This document shows, in pieces, positions 25,194-33,568 of a DNA stretch of 64,000 bases. The stretch comes from Nocardioides sp. (GTDB lineage Bacteria; Actinomycetota; Actinomycetes; Propionibacteriales; Nocardioidaceae). A program made the position numbers and the translations under genes. The notes below the pieces were generated by a model. That model was not told where the DNA came from. It was given only the letters and a program-made list of their open reading frames with translations, and searched no databases. The DNA lies in assembly GCF_030150155.1 (NCBI RefSeq), contig NZ_JASLGR010000061.1:62001-126000 (forward strand), written 5' to 3'. The first letter of the stretch is position 1. Each line of letters starts with the position of its first letter.

Positions 25194-26411
25194 TCAGGAG
25201 AGGCGCTCGAGCACCAGCGCCATGCCCTGGCCGCCGGCCGCGCACATGGTCTCGACGCCGAACTGCGCGTCACGCTCCTGGAGCGAGTGGATCAGCGTGG
25301 TCGCCATCCGGGCACCAGTAGAACCGAACGGGTGACCCAGCGCGATCGCGCCGCCATTGACGTTGACCCGGTCGATGTCCAGGCCGAGCTGGTCGATCGT
25401 GGGCAGCACCTGGGCAGCGAACGCCTCGTTCATCTCGACCAGGTCGATGTCGCCGATCGACAGACCGGCACGGGCCACGGCCTGGCGGGTCGCCTCGACC
25501 GGACCAACACCCATGATCTCCGGGCTCAGCGCGGAGACGCCGGTGGAGACGATCCGAGCCAGCGGGGTCAGGCCGAGCTCACGCGCCCGGACGTCGCTCA
25601 TGATGACCAGCGCCGCGGCACCGTCGTTGAGCGGGCAGCAGTTGGCCGCGGTGACCGTGCCGTCGGGGCGGAACGCGGGCTCCATCGCGGCGAGCTTCTC
25701 CAGCTTCACGCCACGACGCGGGCCGTCGTCGGTGGAGACGACGGTGCCGTCGGGCAGCGTCACCGGGGTGATGTCGCGCTCCCAGAAGCCACGGTCGGCG
25801 GCCGCCTCGGCGAGGTTCTGGCTGCGGACGGCGTACTCGTCCTGCGCGGCACGGGAGACGTTGTAGAAGTCAGCGACGTTCTCGGCCGTCTCCCCCATCG
25901 CGATGTAGATGTCGGGCAGCTCGCCGTTGGCGCGCGGGTCGCTCCAGCGCTCGCCCCGGGCGATCCGGTCGGCGTTGCGCGCACCGGCCTTGAGGTAGAC
26001 CGGGTCCTTGGTGTTCTCCATGCCGTCGGACTTGCCCTGCGCGAAGCGCGAGACCGTCTCGACACCGGCCGAGATGAAGACGTCACCCTCGCCGGCCTTG
26101 ATCGCGTGGAACGCCATCCGGGTGGTCTGCAGCGACGAGGCGCAGTAGCGGTGCACGGTGGTGCCGGGCACCGAGTCCAGGCCGGCACGCAGCGCGACGA
26201 TGCGACCGATGTTGTAGGCCTGCTCGCCGGCGGGCTGGGCACAGCCCATCATCAGGTCGTCGACGGTGGTCGGGTCGAGCGAGGGCACCTGGGCCAGCGC
26301 GGCGCGGACCATCTGCTCGGCGAGCTCGTCGGGGCGGAGGTCCTTGAGCGACCCCTTGAAGGCACGACCGATCGGGGAGCGGGCGGCGGAGACGATGACT
26401 GCTTCAGGCAT
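25194..26411 (-). CDS. Acetyl-CoA C-acyltransferase (thiolase)
   Basis: 405 aa thiolase with the nucleophile Cys90 in TVHRYCASSLQT, VEMNEAFAAQVL, GHPFGSTGARM and the C-terminal CAAGGQGMALVLER. It cleaves a 3-ketoacyl-CoA to acetyl- or propionyl-CoA plus the shortened acyl-CoA. It differs clearly from FadA6 at 13.6 kb and from PcaF at 61 kb, so the window has three non-redundant thiolases. It follows an SDR gene by 41 bp in the same direction, so hydroxyacyl-CoA oxidation followed by thiolysis is a reasonable reading. ATG 26411 is the natural start; the frame continues upstream only as the SDR shadow. Confidence 0.87.
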   Translation of the reverse strand: MPEAVIVSAARSPIGRAFKGSLKDLRPDELAEQMVRAALAQVPSLDPTTVDDLMMGCAQPAGEQAYNIGRIVALRAGLDSVPGTTVHRYCASSLQTTRMAFHAIKAGEGDVFISAGVETVSRFAQGKSDGMENTKDPVYLKAGARNADRIARGERWSDPRANGELPDIYIAMGETAENVADFYNVSRAAQDEYAVRSQNLAEAAADRGFWERDITPVTLPDGTVVSTDDGPRRGVKLEKLAAMEPAFRPDGTVTAANCCPLNDGAAALVIMSDVRARELGLTPLARIVSTGVSALSPEIMGVGPVEATRQAVARAGLSIGDIDLVEMNEAFAAQVLPTIDQLGLDIDRVNVNGGAIALGHPFGSTGARMATTLIHSLQERDAQFGVETMCAAGGQGMALVLERLS

Positions 26412-26452
26412 GAGGCTTCCTTCAGGTGCTGGGTGGTGGAAGGTCGGACGGT

Positions 26453-27238
26453 TCAGGCGTTGGGCGTGTGCTGCAGGAAGGCGGGCCACTCGCCGCCACC
26501 GTCGACGTTGAGCACCGCGCCGGTGATGTGGGTGGCCAGCGGCGAGGCGAGGAAGAGGACGGCGTTGCCGATCTCCTCGGGCTGGGCGAAGACGCCCCGC
26601 GGGATGGTCGCCGCGACGGCGGCGTACTGCTCGGGCGTGCCGTAGTGGTCGGCCGAGCCGGGCGTGGCGACCAGGCCGCAGCTGACCGAGTTCACCCGCA
26701 CGTCGGGGGCCCACTCGACACCGAGGCTGGTGGTCAGCGACTCCACGCCGGCCTTCGCCGCGCCGTAGACGGCCGTGCCCGGGCTGGGACGACGTGCCGA
26801 GATCGACGTGATGTTCACGATCGAGCCCTTGCTGCGGGCCAGAGCCGGGTACGCCGCGTGGCTGACGTAGATCGTCGCCATCAGGTTGAGGGCCGCGATC
26901 TTGTCGTGGAAGCGCGGCGAGGCGTCGGAGAAGTTCGAGTACGGCGCGCCACCGGCGTTGTTGACCACGATGTCGAGGCGACCGTGGCGGGCCTCGATGT
27001 CGGCGACCCAGGCAGCGACCTGCTCGGGCTCGCGCACGTCGACCGAGGTGAAGACGGTGGTCCGCTCGACGCCGTCGGGACCCGTGCCTGAGCGGAGCAC
27101 CTCGGGCGCGGTGCGCCCACAGATCTCCACGTCCGCACCGGCAGCGAGGAAGACAGCGGCGATGCCGTCTCCGACACCGCGAGCACCGCCGGTGATGGCC
27201 ACCACCGAGCCGGTCAGATCGACCTGAACCGCCGCCAT
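26453..27238 (-). CDS. Short-chain dehydrogenase/reductase
   Basis: 261 aa SDR with the complete set of motifs: VAITGGARGVGDGI (cofactor), VVNNAGG, Ser in NITSISARR and YGAAK (VYGAAKAGVE). ATG 27238 with AGAGGACG upstream. First gene of a leftward pair with the thiolase, diverging from another SDR gene across a 90-bp promoter region. Probably oxidises a 3-hydroxyacyl-CoA or ring hydroxyl for the thiolase. In mycobacteria two SDR genes sit near the KstR2 cluster, and this may be the counterpart, but no KstR2 site is present here. Confidence 0.8.
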   Translation of the reverse strand: MAAVQVDLTGSVVAITGGARGVGDGIAAVFLAAGADVEICGRTAPEVLRSGTGPDGVERTTVFTSVDVREPEQVAAWVADIEARHGRLDIVVNNAGGAPYSNFSDASPRFHDKIAALNLMATIYVSHAAYPALARSKGSIVNITSISARRPSPGTAVYGAAKAGVESLTTSLGVEWAPDVRVNSVSCGLVATPGSADHYGTPEQYAAVAATIPRGVFAQPEEIGNAVLFLASPLATHITGAVLNVDGGGEWPAFLQHTPNA

Positions 27239-27301
27239 TGTTGAACGTCCTCTCGTCACACCGTCTCCGATTCGGACGGCGAAAACCGATGCTAGAGGCA
27301 A

Positions 27302-27321
27302 AACCAAACAAATGCTAGGTT
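27302..27321. promoter_or_regulatory. Dyad overlapping leaderless promoter in divergent SDR region
   Basis: AACCAAACAAATGCTAGGTT is an imperfect 20-bp dyad (outer AACC/GGTT). Its right end is TAGGTT (27316-27321), a TANNNT -10 box ending 7 nt before ATG 27329, so the rightward SDR gene is probably leaderless and a bound repressor would block it. It does not fit the KstR2 motif. Confidence 0.5.
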
Positions 27322-27328
27322 GCTGAGC

Positions 27329-28135
27329 ATGAGCAGAGTGAGCGTCGTCACAGGTGGAGCACAAGGGATCGGCGGCGCGACCTCGCGACTGCTCGCAGCC
27401 CAGGGAGACCAGGTCGTGCTCAACGACATCGATGCCGGGGCCGCAGCCGTCACTGCTGCGGCGATCACCGAGGCGGGCGGCCGCGTGGTCGTCGTACCGG
27501 GCGACATCACCACCCCCGAGGTCGTCGCCGCCGTCCTGGAGGCCGCCGACGCGCTCGGCGGCGCCGACGTGCTGGTCAACAACGTCGGTGACTTCCGGCC
27601 CGCCTCACGGGACTTCCTGCACTCCAAGCCCGAGCAGTGGTCGCGGCTCTACGAGCTCAACCTCGGCCACGTCATCGCCGTCACGCACGCACTGCTGCCC
27701 GGCATGATCGAGCGCGGCCGCGGTGGCGCGATCATCAACAACTCCACCGTCGAGGCGTTCCGCGGCATCCCCGGCCACGTCGTCTACTCCGCCTTCAACG
27801 CCGGCGTCTCGGCGTTCACCAAGTCCCTGGCCATCGAGGTCGGCCGCTACGGCATCCGGGTCAACGCGATCGCCCCCGACCTCGCCGACTCCGAGCAGAC
27901 CCCCGCCTCGGCGATGCTGCGCGGGCGCGACCCCGAGCTGATCAAGACCTGGGTGCCGCTCGGCTCCTTCGGCCGCGTCGAGCAGTACGCCGACGTGATC
28001 GGCTTCCTCGCCTCCGAGGCCGCCTCGTTCGTCACCGGTCAGACCGTCCCGGTCGACGGCGGCACCCTGGCCGCCTCGGGCTGGTACACCCGCGTCGACG
28101 GCAAGGGCTGGACCAACATGCCCGACCGCGCGTGA
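27329..28135 (+). CDS. SDR-family protein lacking the catalytic Lys
   Basis: 268 aa SDR. Cofactor loop VVTGGAQGIGGAT, Asp in LNDIDAG (NAD preference), Ser139 in NNSTVEAF and Tyr153 are present. The Lys of the YxxxK motif is Asn157 (VVYSAFNAGVSAF), which would impair normal dehydrogenase chemistry. The start at ATG 27329 is supported by the leaderless -10 at 27316-27321. It overlaps the thioesterase gene as GTGA and shares an operon with another degenerate SDR. The MPDRA tail is short and unremarkable. It may be a true enzyme with altered chemistry or a non-catalytic partner. Confidence 0.78.
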   Translation: MSRVSVVTGGAQGIGGATSRLLAAQGDQVVLNDIDAGAAAVTAAAITEAGGRVVVVPGDITTPEVVAAVLEAADALGGADVLVNNVGDFRPASRDFLHSKPEQWSRLYELNLGHVIAVTHALLPGMIERGRGGAIINNSTVEAFRGIPGHVVYSAFNAGVSAFTKSLAIEVGRYGIRVNAIAPDLADSEQTPASAMLRGRDPELIKTWVPLGSFGRVEQYADVIGFLASEAASFVTGQTVPVDGGTLAASGWYTRVDGKGWTNMPDRA

Positions 28136-28602
28136 GCGCCCGCCGTACGCCGGCCGCGGCCGGCCCCGTGCTGCACAGCGTCACGCTGCGACTCGGGTAC
28201 GCCGACACCGACCCCGCCGGGATCCTCTACTACGCCGCCTGGTTCCCCTGGATGGAGCGGATGCAGAGCGAGTGGTTCTGGCTCAACGACCTGCGCCAGG
28301 ACGAGCTCTCGGGCCGGCACGGCTTCTGGACCGTCACCGGCCACACCGAGTGCGACTACCTGGTGCCGGTCGGCCTGTTCGACGAGATCCGGATCGACCT
28401 GCGGGTCGGCCGGGTCGGGCGCCGGTCCTTCGACATGTCCCACACGATGGTGCGCACCAGCGACGACGTGGTCGTGGCCCGGGCGCTGATCAGCATCGTC
28501 TCCGTCGCCCCCGACGGCACCTCCCTCGACCTGCCCCCGCTGCTGCGCGACCACCTCGCCGCGTGGAGCGAGGGCCGTCGCCTCGTCCCCCGGGAGTCCT
28601 GA
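28132..28602 (+). CDS. Hotdog acyl-CoA thioesterase (4-hydroxybenzoyl-CoA thioesterase type)
   Basis: 156 aa from GTG 28132 (GTGA overlap). The YADTDPAGILYYAAWFPWMER block is the 4HBT signature, with the catalytic Asp in TDPAG, followed by the long hotdog helix and VTGHTECDYLVPVGLFDEI. Releases CoA from an aryl- or short acyl-CoA. It sits between two SDR genes lacking normal catalytic residues, so its natural ester may be an overflow CoA intermediate of the steroid or aromatic pathways. The first 12 residues are Ala/Arg-rich and probably disordered. Confidence 0.8.
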   Translation: MSARRTPAAAGPVLHSVTLRLGYADTDPAGILYYAAWFPWMERMQSEWFWLNDLRQDELSGRHGFWTVTGHTECDYLVPVGLFDEIRIDLRVGRVGRRSFDMSHTMVRTSDDVVVARALISIVSVAPDGTSLDLPPLLRDHLAAWSEGRRLVPRES

Positions 28603-29345
28603 TGTCGGATGACCTCGTCCTCATCACCGGTGCCGGCGGCGGCATCGGTGCCGCGATCGCCCGCCGCCTGGTCGCGTCGGGTCGCCCGGTCGCGCTGCTC
28701 TATCGGCGTACCCGCCCCGAGGCGCTGATCGAGGAGCTCGGCGACGCCGTCGGCTTCGCCGGCTCCTGCGACCTGACCTCGACCGACGCCCTCGCCGCGA
28801 CCCTGGAGAGCCTCACCGCAACCACCGGGGCACCCACCGCGGTGGTGCACTCGGCCGGGCCGCACGTGCCGATGGTGCACCTCTCGAAGGTCTCCCCCGC
28901 GCAGTTCGCCGAGCAGATCGGCCAGGACCTGGTGGCGACGTTCAACCTCGCCCACGCCGTCCTGCCCGCGCTGCGCGAGGCCCGCGGGTCGCTCACCTTC
29001 GTGACCTCGGCGGGCACCACCCGCTACCCGGTCCGCGACGGCCTCTCCTCGATCCCGAAGGCCGGCGTCGAGGCCCTGGCCCGCGCACTCGCCGCGGAGG
29101 AGGGCCGCTTCGGCGTCCGGGTCAACAGCGTCGGCCCCGGCATGCTCACCGACGGCATGGCCGAGCGGCTGATCGCCAACGGCGACCTGGACCAGCGTGC
29201 CCTCGACACCGCGATGGGCAACATCCCGCTGCGCACCTTCGGCTCGGCCGACGACATCGCCGAGGCGGTCGAGTACCTCGCCTCGGACCGGGCCCGGTTC
29301 GTCACGGGCCAGAAGATCGACATCGACGGTGGCTACGGCGTCTGA
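28602..29345 (+). CDS. SDR-family protein lacking the catalytic Tyr
   Basis: 247 aa, TGATG overlap with the thioesterase gene. Good cofactor loop (LITGAGGGIGAAI), HSAG in place of NNAG, and Ser136 (FVTSAGTTRY) with Lys153. The Tyr position, 13 after the Ser and four before the Lys, is Ser149 (GLSSIPKAG). Tyr142 nearby is not in the right register. C-terminal VTGQKIDIDGGYGV is typical of FabG-like proteins. With the neighbour that lacks Lys this makes two degenerate SDRs in one operon, so a heteromeric or non-reductase role should be considered. Confidence 0.78.
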   Translation: MSDDLVLITGAGGGIGAAIARRLVASGRPVALLYRRTRPEALIEELGDAVGFAGSCDLTSTDALAATLESLTATTGAPTAVVHSAGPHVPMVHLSKVSPAQFAEQIGQDLVATFNLAHAVLPALREARGSLTFVTSAGTTRYPVRDGLSSIPKAGVEALARALAAEEGRFGVRVNSVGPGMLTDGMAERLIANGDLDQRALDTAMGNIPLRTFGSADDIAEAVEYLASDRARFVTGQKIDIDGGYGV

Positions 29346-29350
29346 CCGCC

Positions 29351-29416
29351 GACTTCCGGGTTCACCACCGCCCACATCCGGGTTCACCACCGCCCACATC
29401 CGGGTTCACCACCCCT
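29351..29416 (+). repeat. 22-bp direct repeat, three copies
   Basis: Units begin at 29351, 29373 and 29395; consensus CACATCCGGGTTCACCACCG plus two bases, the first and last slightly diverged. They fill the gap between the SDR gene and the next gene. The same 12-bp core (ATCCGGGTT with flanks) and the same 22-bp period recur at 30207-30338, so this is a repeat family rather than chance. Confidence 0.8.
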
Positions 29417-29430
29417 CGAAAGGAATGCCC

Positions 29431-30201
29431 GTGGACTCCCCCCTCGTCTTCTTCTCCTTCGTGACCCTGCACGACGCAGGGCCCGAGGAGCATCGCGCCT
29501 ACAACGAGTGGCACCAGCTCGATCACCGTCCCGAGAACCTCGCCCTGCCCGGCGTGGCCTGGGGTGACCGGTGGGCGCTGCCGGCGGCGTACCGCGACCA
29601 GACCGACGCCTCCGAGGCGCACCGCGGCACCGACTACGTCGCGATGTACTGGTTCCGCGACCCGATCGACGAGGCGCTGCGGGAGTGGACCCAGCTCGGC
29701 ACCGACTCGTTCCAGTGGGGTCGCGGGCCGTTGATCCCGGGCGTCGAGCGGACGATGCTCGGCTTCTTCAGGCCGGTCAAGGGCTACGCCGCGCCGAGCG
29801 CCCTGGTCAGCGCCGACGTGCTGCCGTACCGCCCGAACCAGGGCCTACACCTGAGTCTCGTCCGGTACGACGACCCGGTCGGTTCCGACACCCACGAGCA
29901 CTACGCCTGGTCGGATCGGGTCGAGATCCCTGCGCTGCTCGACCTCGACGGGGTGGCCGGGGCCTGGACGTTCTCGTTCGCCTTCCACCAGCGGCACAGC
30001 GACCTGCCGCTGGCGACCGGAGACGACGACGCCCCGGGCTCGCTGCGGCTGCGGCTGCTGTACCTCGATGGCGACCCGCAGGCCACGACCGCCCGGATCG
30101 AGGAGCGCACCGCGGCTCTGGCCACCTCCGAGCCGGCCGTTCGGGCCGAGACCCTGCTCCGCACGCCGTTGAAGACGATCGTCCCCTGGCAGGACTGGTA
30201 A
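29431..30201 (+). CDS. Uncharacterised protein, possibly EthD/dimeric alpha-beta-barrel type
   Basis: 256 aa from GTG 29431, chosen because AAAGGA lies 6 nt upstream; the in-frame ATG at 29425 would touch that ribosome site. No signal peptide. The start (LVFFSFVTLHDAGPEEHRAYNEWHQLDH) has the look of an EthD-like ferredoxin fold with an N-xx-WH-x-x-DH pattern, and a second half (LHLSLVRYDD, HEHYAWSDRVEIPALLD) repeats the feel, suggesting two such domains. Such proteins often assist polyketide or aromatic catabolism. Downstream of the SDR-thioesterase operon behind the 22-bp repeats. Function unknown. Confidence 0.6.
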   Translation: MDSPLVFFSFVTLHDAGPEEHRAYNEWHQLDHRPENLALPGVAWGDRWALPAAYRDQTDASEAHRGTDYVAMYWFRDPIDEALREWTQLGTDSFQWGRGPLIPGVERTMLGFFRPVKGYAAPSALVSADVLPYRPNQGLHLSLVRYDDPVGSDTHEHYAWSDRVEIPALLDLDGVAGAWTFSFAFHQRHSDLPLATGDDDAPGSLRLRLLYLDGDPQATTARIEERTAALATSEPAVRAETLLRTPLKTIVPWQDW

Positions 30202-30206
30202 CCGCC

Positions 30207-30338
30207 GAGATCCGGGTTCGCCACGCGCGAGATCCGGGTTCCTCACGCACGAGATCCGGGTTGCGCACAGCTTGCTGTGCGCAACCCGGATCTCGTTGGT
30301 GGCTAAGCCGGATCTCGGCGGTGGTGAACCCGGATCTC
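30207..30338. repeat. Symmetrical array of the 22-bp repeat, three copies each way
   Basis: GAGATCCGGGTT starts at 30207, 30229 and 30251 on the plus strand; its reverse complement starts at 30283, 30305 (one mismatch) and 30327. All six keep the 22-bp period and the two halves mirror each other about 30272. The array lies exactly between convergent genes (ends at 30201 and 30341). Confidence 0.88.
30251..30294. terminator. Perfect hairpin at the centre of the repeat array
   Basis: Arms of 21 bp (30251-30271 and 30274-30294) are perfectly complementary with a 2-nt loop TT. It lies between the convergent unknown gene and pntB and should stop transcription from both sides. Confidence 0.75.
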
Positions 30339-30340
30339 GG

Positions 30341-31810
30341 CTAGGCGCGGACCGGCAGGGCGGCCAGGATGTCGCCGACCTTGTCCTTGGCGTCCCCGAA
30401 CAGCATCTGGGTGTTGTCGCGGAAGAAGAGCGGGTTCTGCACCCCGGCGTAGCCCGAGGCCATCGAGCGCTTGAAGACGATCACGTTCTTCGCCTCCCAG
30501 ACCCGCAGCACCGGCATCCCCGCGATCGGCGAGGACGGGTCCTCGGCCGCGGCCGGGTTGACGGTGTCGTTGGCGCCGATCACCAGCACGACGTCGGTCT
30601 CGGCCAGGTCGTCGTTGATCTCGTCCATCTCCAGGACGATGTCGTAGGGCACCTTCGCCTCGGCCAGGAGCACGTTCATGTGGCCCGGCAGACGACCCGC
30701 GACCGGGTGGATGCCGAACTTCACGTCCACTCCCGCATCGCGCAGCTTGCGGGTCAGGTTGGCGACGTCGTACTGCGCCTGCGCCACCGCCATGCCGTAG
30801 CCCGGCGTGATCACGACCGACGAGGCGCCGGCCAGCATCTCGGCCGCACCTGCGGCGTCGATCTCGCGGTGCTCGCCGTAGTCGGCGTCGTCGGCCGAAG
30901 CGGGAGCCTCGATACCGAAGCCACCGGCAATGACGGAGATGAACGACCGGTTCATCGCCTGGCACATGATGTAGGACAGGTAGGCACCCGAGGAGCCGAC
31001 CAGCGCGCCGGTGACGATCAGCAGGTCGTTGTTGAGCAGGAAGCCCGAGGCGGCCGCGGCCCAGCCGGAGTACGAGTTCAGCATCGACACCACGACCGGC
31101 ATGTCGCCGCCGCCGATGGAGGCGACCAGGTGCCAGCCCAGGGCCAGGGCGACCAGGGTCAGCAGGATCAGGACGATCGTGGAGGAGGCGGGGCTGCCAC
31201 CGTCACGGGCGACGACGACGTAGACCACGGTCAGGACGGCGAAGACGGCCAGGGAGCCCAGGTTGATCAGGTTCTTGCCCGGCAGCATCAGCGGCGAGGA
31301 CTTCATCCGGGCCGAGAGCTTGAGGTTGGCCACGATCGAGCCGGTGAAGGTGACCGCACCGATGAAGATGCCGATGGCGACCTCGGCCGAGCGGATGTTC
31401 CACAGCGACTGCAGGCCGTAGTCGCCCACACCGCCGATGTGGCGGCCTTCCAGGTGTCCCACCCACCCGATCAGCACGGCCGCGAGACCGACGAACGAGT
31501 GCAGCAGGGCGATCAGCTCAGGCATCCCGGTCATCTGCACGATCCGGGCCCGCCACAGGCCGACCGCGGCACCGATGGCCATCGCCACGATCAGCAGGAC
31601 CACCGACAGCGAACCGCCCGAGCTGAGGGTGTCGTCGCTGGTGGTGTCGATCACGAGGATGACGGTCGCGATCACGGCCACCGCCATACCGGCGATTCCG
31701 GCCGACAGCCCGCGCTTGGAGGTCTCGTGCTTGGACAGGCCTGCCAGGGACAGGATGAACAACAGCGCCGCGATCAGGTAGCCGGCGGTCGCGATGGAGG
31801 AGGCGGTCAT
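30341..31810 (-). CDS. pntB: NAD(P) transhydrogenase subunit beta
   Basis: 489 aa. About nine membrane segments fill residues 1-290; the cytoplasmic NADP(H)-binding domain III follows, with the hallmark VVITPGYGMAVAQAQYDVANL and, near the end, GANDTVNPAAAEDPSSPIAGMP. With PntA it couples proton entry to hydride transfer from NADH to NADP+, supplying NADPH, which flavin hydroxylases and SDRs in this region use. ATG 31810 lies 4 bp from the pntA stop. Confidence 0.93.
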   Translation of the reverse strand: MTASSIATAGYLIAALLFILSLAGLSKHETSKRGLSAGIAGMAVAVIATVILVIDTTSDDTLSSGGSLSVVLLIVAMAIGAAVGLWRARIVQMTGMPELIALLHSFVGLAAVLIGWVGHLEGRHIGGVGDYGLQSLWNIRSAEVAIGIFIGAVTFTGSIVANLKLSARMKSSPLMLPGKNLINLGSLAVFAVLTVVYVVVARDGGSPASSTIVLILLTLVALALGWHLVASIGGGDMPVVVSMLNSYSGWAAAASGFLLNNDLLIVTGALVGSSGAYLSYIMCQAMNRSFISVIAGGFGIEAPASADDADYGEHREIDAAGAAEMLAGASSVVITPGYGMAVAQAQYDVANLTRKLRDAGVDVKFGIHPVAGRLPGHMNVLLAEAKVPYDIVLEMDEINDDLAETDVVLVIGANDTVNPAAAEDPSSPIAGMPVLRVWEAKNVIVFKRSMASGYAGVQNPLFFRDNTQMLFGDAKDKVGDILAALPVRA

Positions 31811-31813
31811 GGG

Positions 31814-33364
31814 TCAGTTCCCCTTGCTGAACATCGCGAGCATGCGACGGGTGACGGCGAAGCCACCGAAGACGTTGATCGAGGCGAGCAGGATCGCCAC
31901 GGCGGCCAGGATCTGCTCGAGGTGGTCCGAGGAGCCGACCTGCAGCAGCGCTCCGACCACGATCACGCCCGAGATCGCGTTCGTGACGCTCATCAGCGGG
32001 GTGTGCAGCGCGTGCGCGACGTGGCCGATCACGTAGAAGCCGACGACGATCGCCAGCGTGAGCACAGTGAAGTGCTGCGGGATCGGGTCGGGAGCGGTGG
32101 CGTTGACCAGGAAGAAGATCACCAGGCCCGCGACGACCAGGCCGAGCTTCGTGCTCGGCGCCATCGTCGTCGGGGCCGGCTTCTCCACCACGGCGGCAGC
32201 CGGGGCTGCGGCCGGAGCGGCCGAGACCTGCACCGGTGGCGGGGGCCACAGGATCTCAGTGGCCGAGCCGTCGTTGTGCGTCACCGTCAGGCCACGCTGG
32301 ACGACGTCGTCGAAGTCCAACGCCAGTACGCCGTCCTTGGCCGGCGTCACGAGCTTGAGCAGGTTGACCAGGTTGGTGCCGTAGAGCTGCGACGCCTGGG
32401 CCGGCAGCCGACCCGCAAGGTCGGTGTAGCCGATGATCGTGACGCCGTTGGGGGTGGTGACGACCTGGTCGCGGACCGAGCCCTCGACGTTGCCGCCCAT
32501 CGCGGCAGCCATGTCCACGATCACCGAGCCCGGCTTCATCGAGGCCACGTCGGCAGCGGTGATCAGGCGGGGCGCGGGGCGGCCCGGGATCAGCGCGGTA
32601 GTGACGATGATGTCCACGTCGGCGGCCTGGTCGGAGTACAGCTTCGCCGCGGCAGCGTCATAGGCCTCCGACGTGGCCTTGGCGTAGCCGTCGCTCGACT
32701 TCTCCGCCGACTCGCCGGCCACCACGACCGGCAGGTACTCCCCGCCGAGGGACTTGACCTGGTCGGCCACCTCGGGACGCGGGTCGGTGGCGCGCACGAT
32801 CGCACCCAGCGACGACGCCGCCCCGATCGCGGCCAGACCCGCCACACCCGCACCGGCGACCAGCACCTTGGCCGGGGGAACCTTGCCCGCGGCGGTGACC
32901 TGACCGGTGAAGAAGCGCCCGAACACGTGAGCGGCCTCGACCACGGCACGGTAGCCGGCGATGTTGGCCATCGAGGACAGCACGTCCATCGACTGCGCAC
33001 GGCTGATCCGCGGCACCGCGTCCATCGCCAGCGCCGTCACGCCCTGGGCGCGCAGCGCCTCGAGCAGCTCGGGGCTGAGCGCCGGGGAGATCAGAGAGGC
33101 CAGCACCGCACCCGACCGCAGCCGAGGAACGTCGGTGATCTCGGGGGCGTTGACCCGCAGCACCACATCAGCACCCCAGGCATCGCCAGCGGCACCGATC
33201 AGGGCACCGGCCTCGGCGTACGCAGCATCGGAGAACGACGAGAGATCACCCGCGCCGGACTCGACCACCACCTCGTACCCCAGACCGATCAATTGCCTGA
33301 CGGTCGTCGGTGTGGCGGCCACCCGGGTCTCCCCGGTGCGTTCGCGCGTGACTCCGATGCGCAT
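31814..33364 (-). CDS. pntA: NAD(P) transhydrogenase subunit alpha (fused alpha1-alpha2)
   Basis: 516 aa. N-terminal NAD-binding domain I (MRIGVTRERTGETRVAATPTTV; dinucleotide loop VLVAGAGVAGLAAIGAA; RPEVADQVKSLGGEY), then an Ala/Pro-rich linker near residue 380-400 and four C-terminal membrane helices. In many bacteria the NAD domain and the membrane helices are separate genes; here they are one, as in E. coli. ATG 33364 with GAGG upstream. Same operon as pntB. Confidence 0.93.
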   Translation of the reverse strand: MRIGVTRERTGETRVAATPTTVRQLIGLGYEVVVESGAGDLSSFSDAAYAEAGALIGAAGDAWGADVVLRVNAPEITDVPRLRSGAVLASLISPALSPELLEALRAQGVTALAMDAVPRISRAQSMDVLSSMANIAGYRAVVEAAHVFGRFFTGQVTAAGKVPPAKVLVAGAGVAGLAAIGAASSLGAIVRATDPRPEVADQVKSLGGEYLPVVVAGESAEKSSDGYAKATSEAYDAAAAKLYSDQAADVDIIVTTALIPGRPAPRLITAADVASMKPGSVIVDMAAAMGGNVEGSVRDQVVTTPNGVTIIGYTDLAGRLPAQASQLYGTNLVNLLKLVTPAKDGVLALDFDDVVQRGLTVTHNDGSATEILWPPPPVQVSAAPAAAPAAAVVEKPAPTTMAPSTKLGLVVAGLVIFFLVNATAPDPIPQHFTVLTLAIVVGFYVIGHVAHALHTPLMSVTNAISGVIVVGALLQVGSSDHLEQILAAVAILLASINVFGGFAVTRRMLAMFSKGN

Positions 33365-33406
33365 CCTTGCTCCTCACTTGTACTGACGTGTGCCAACGTG
33401 CTCGTA

Positions 33407-33431
33407 GGGACCGGCCCAACGGGCCGGTCCC
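33407..33431. promoter_or_regulatory. Perfect hairpin upstream of pntA
   Basis: GGGACCGGCCC (33407-33417) and GGGCCGGTCCC (33421-33431), 11-bp arms with a 3-nt loop. It lies 43 bp before pntA in the leader region and 138 bp before the divergent MarR gene. Operator, attenuator or remnant terminator; cannot be decided from sequence. Confidence 0.5.
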
Positions 33432-33568
33432 ATGACATTGAGGGGTGAGCCTGCCAGTCCTGCAACGAACGTGGAAGGGATGTCTTGATGGCGAGATTGT
33501 TCTCCACCGCTAGGAACGTTCAAAGAGACGTACATCACACCGAACCGGCGACCTTTACAGTAGGCCGC

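Noticed and set aside
29351..30338. CRISPR array
   Set aside because: Units are 22 bp head-to-tail without separate spacers, occur in both orientations and no cas genes are near.
30272..33448. Open frame of 1058 codons on the plus strand
   Set aside because: Antisense to pntAB, which are unmistakable; the product is a His/Asp/Gly-rich low-complexity string.
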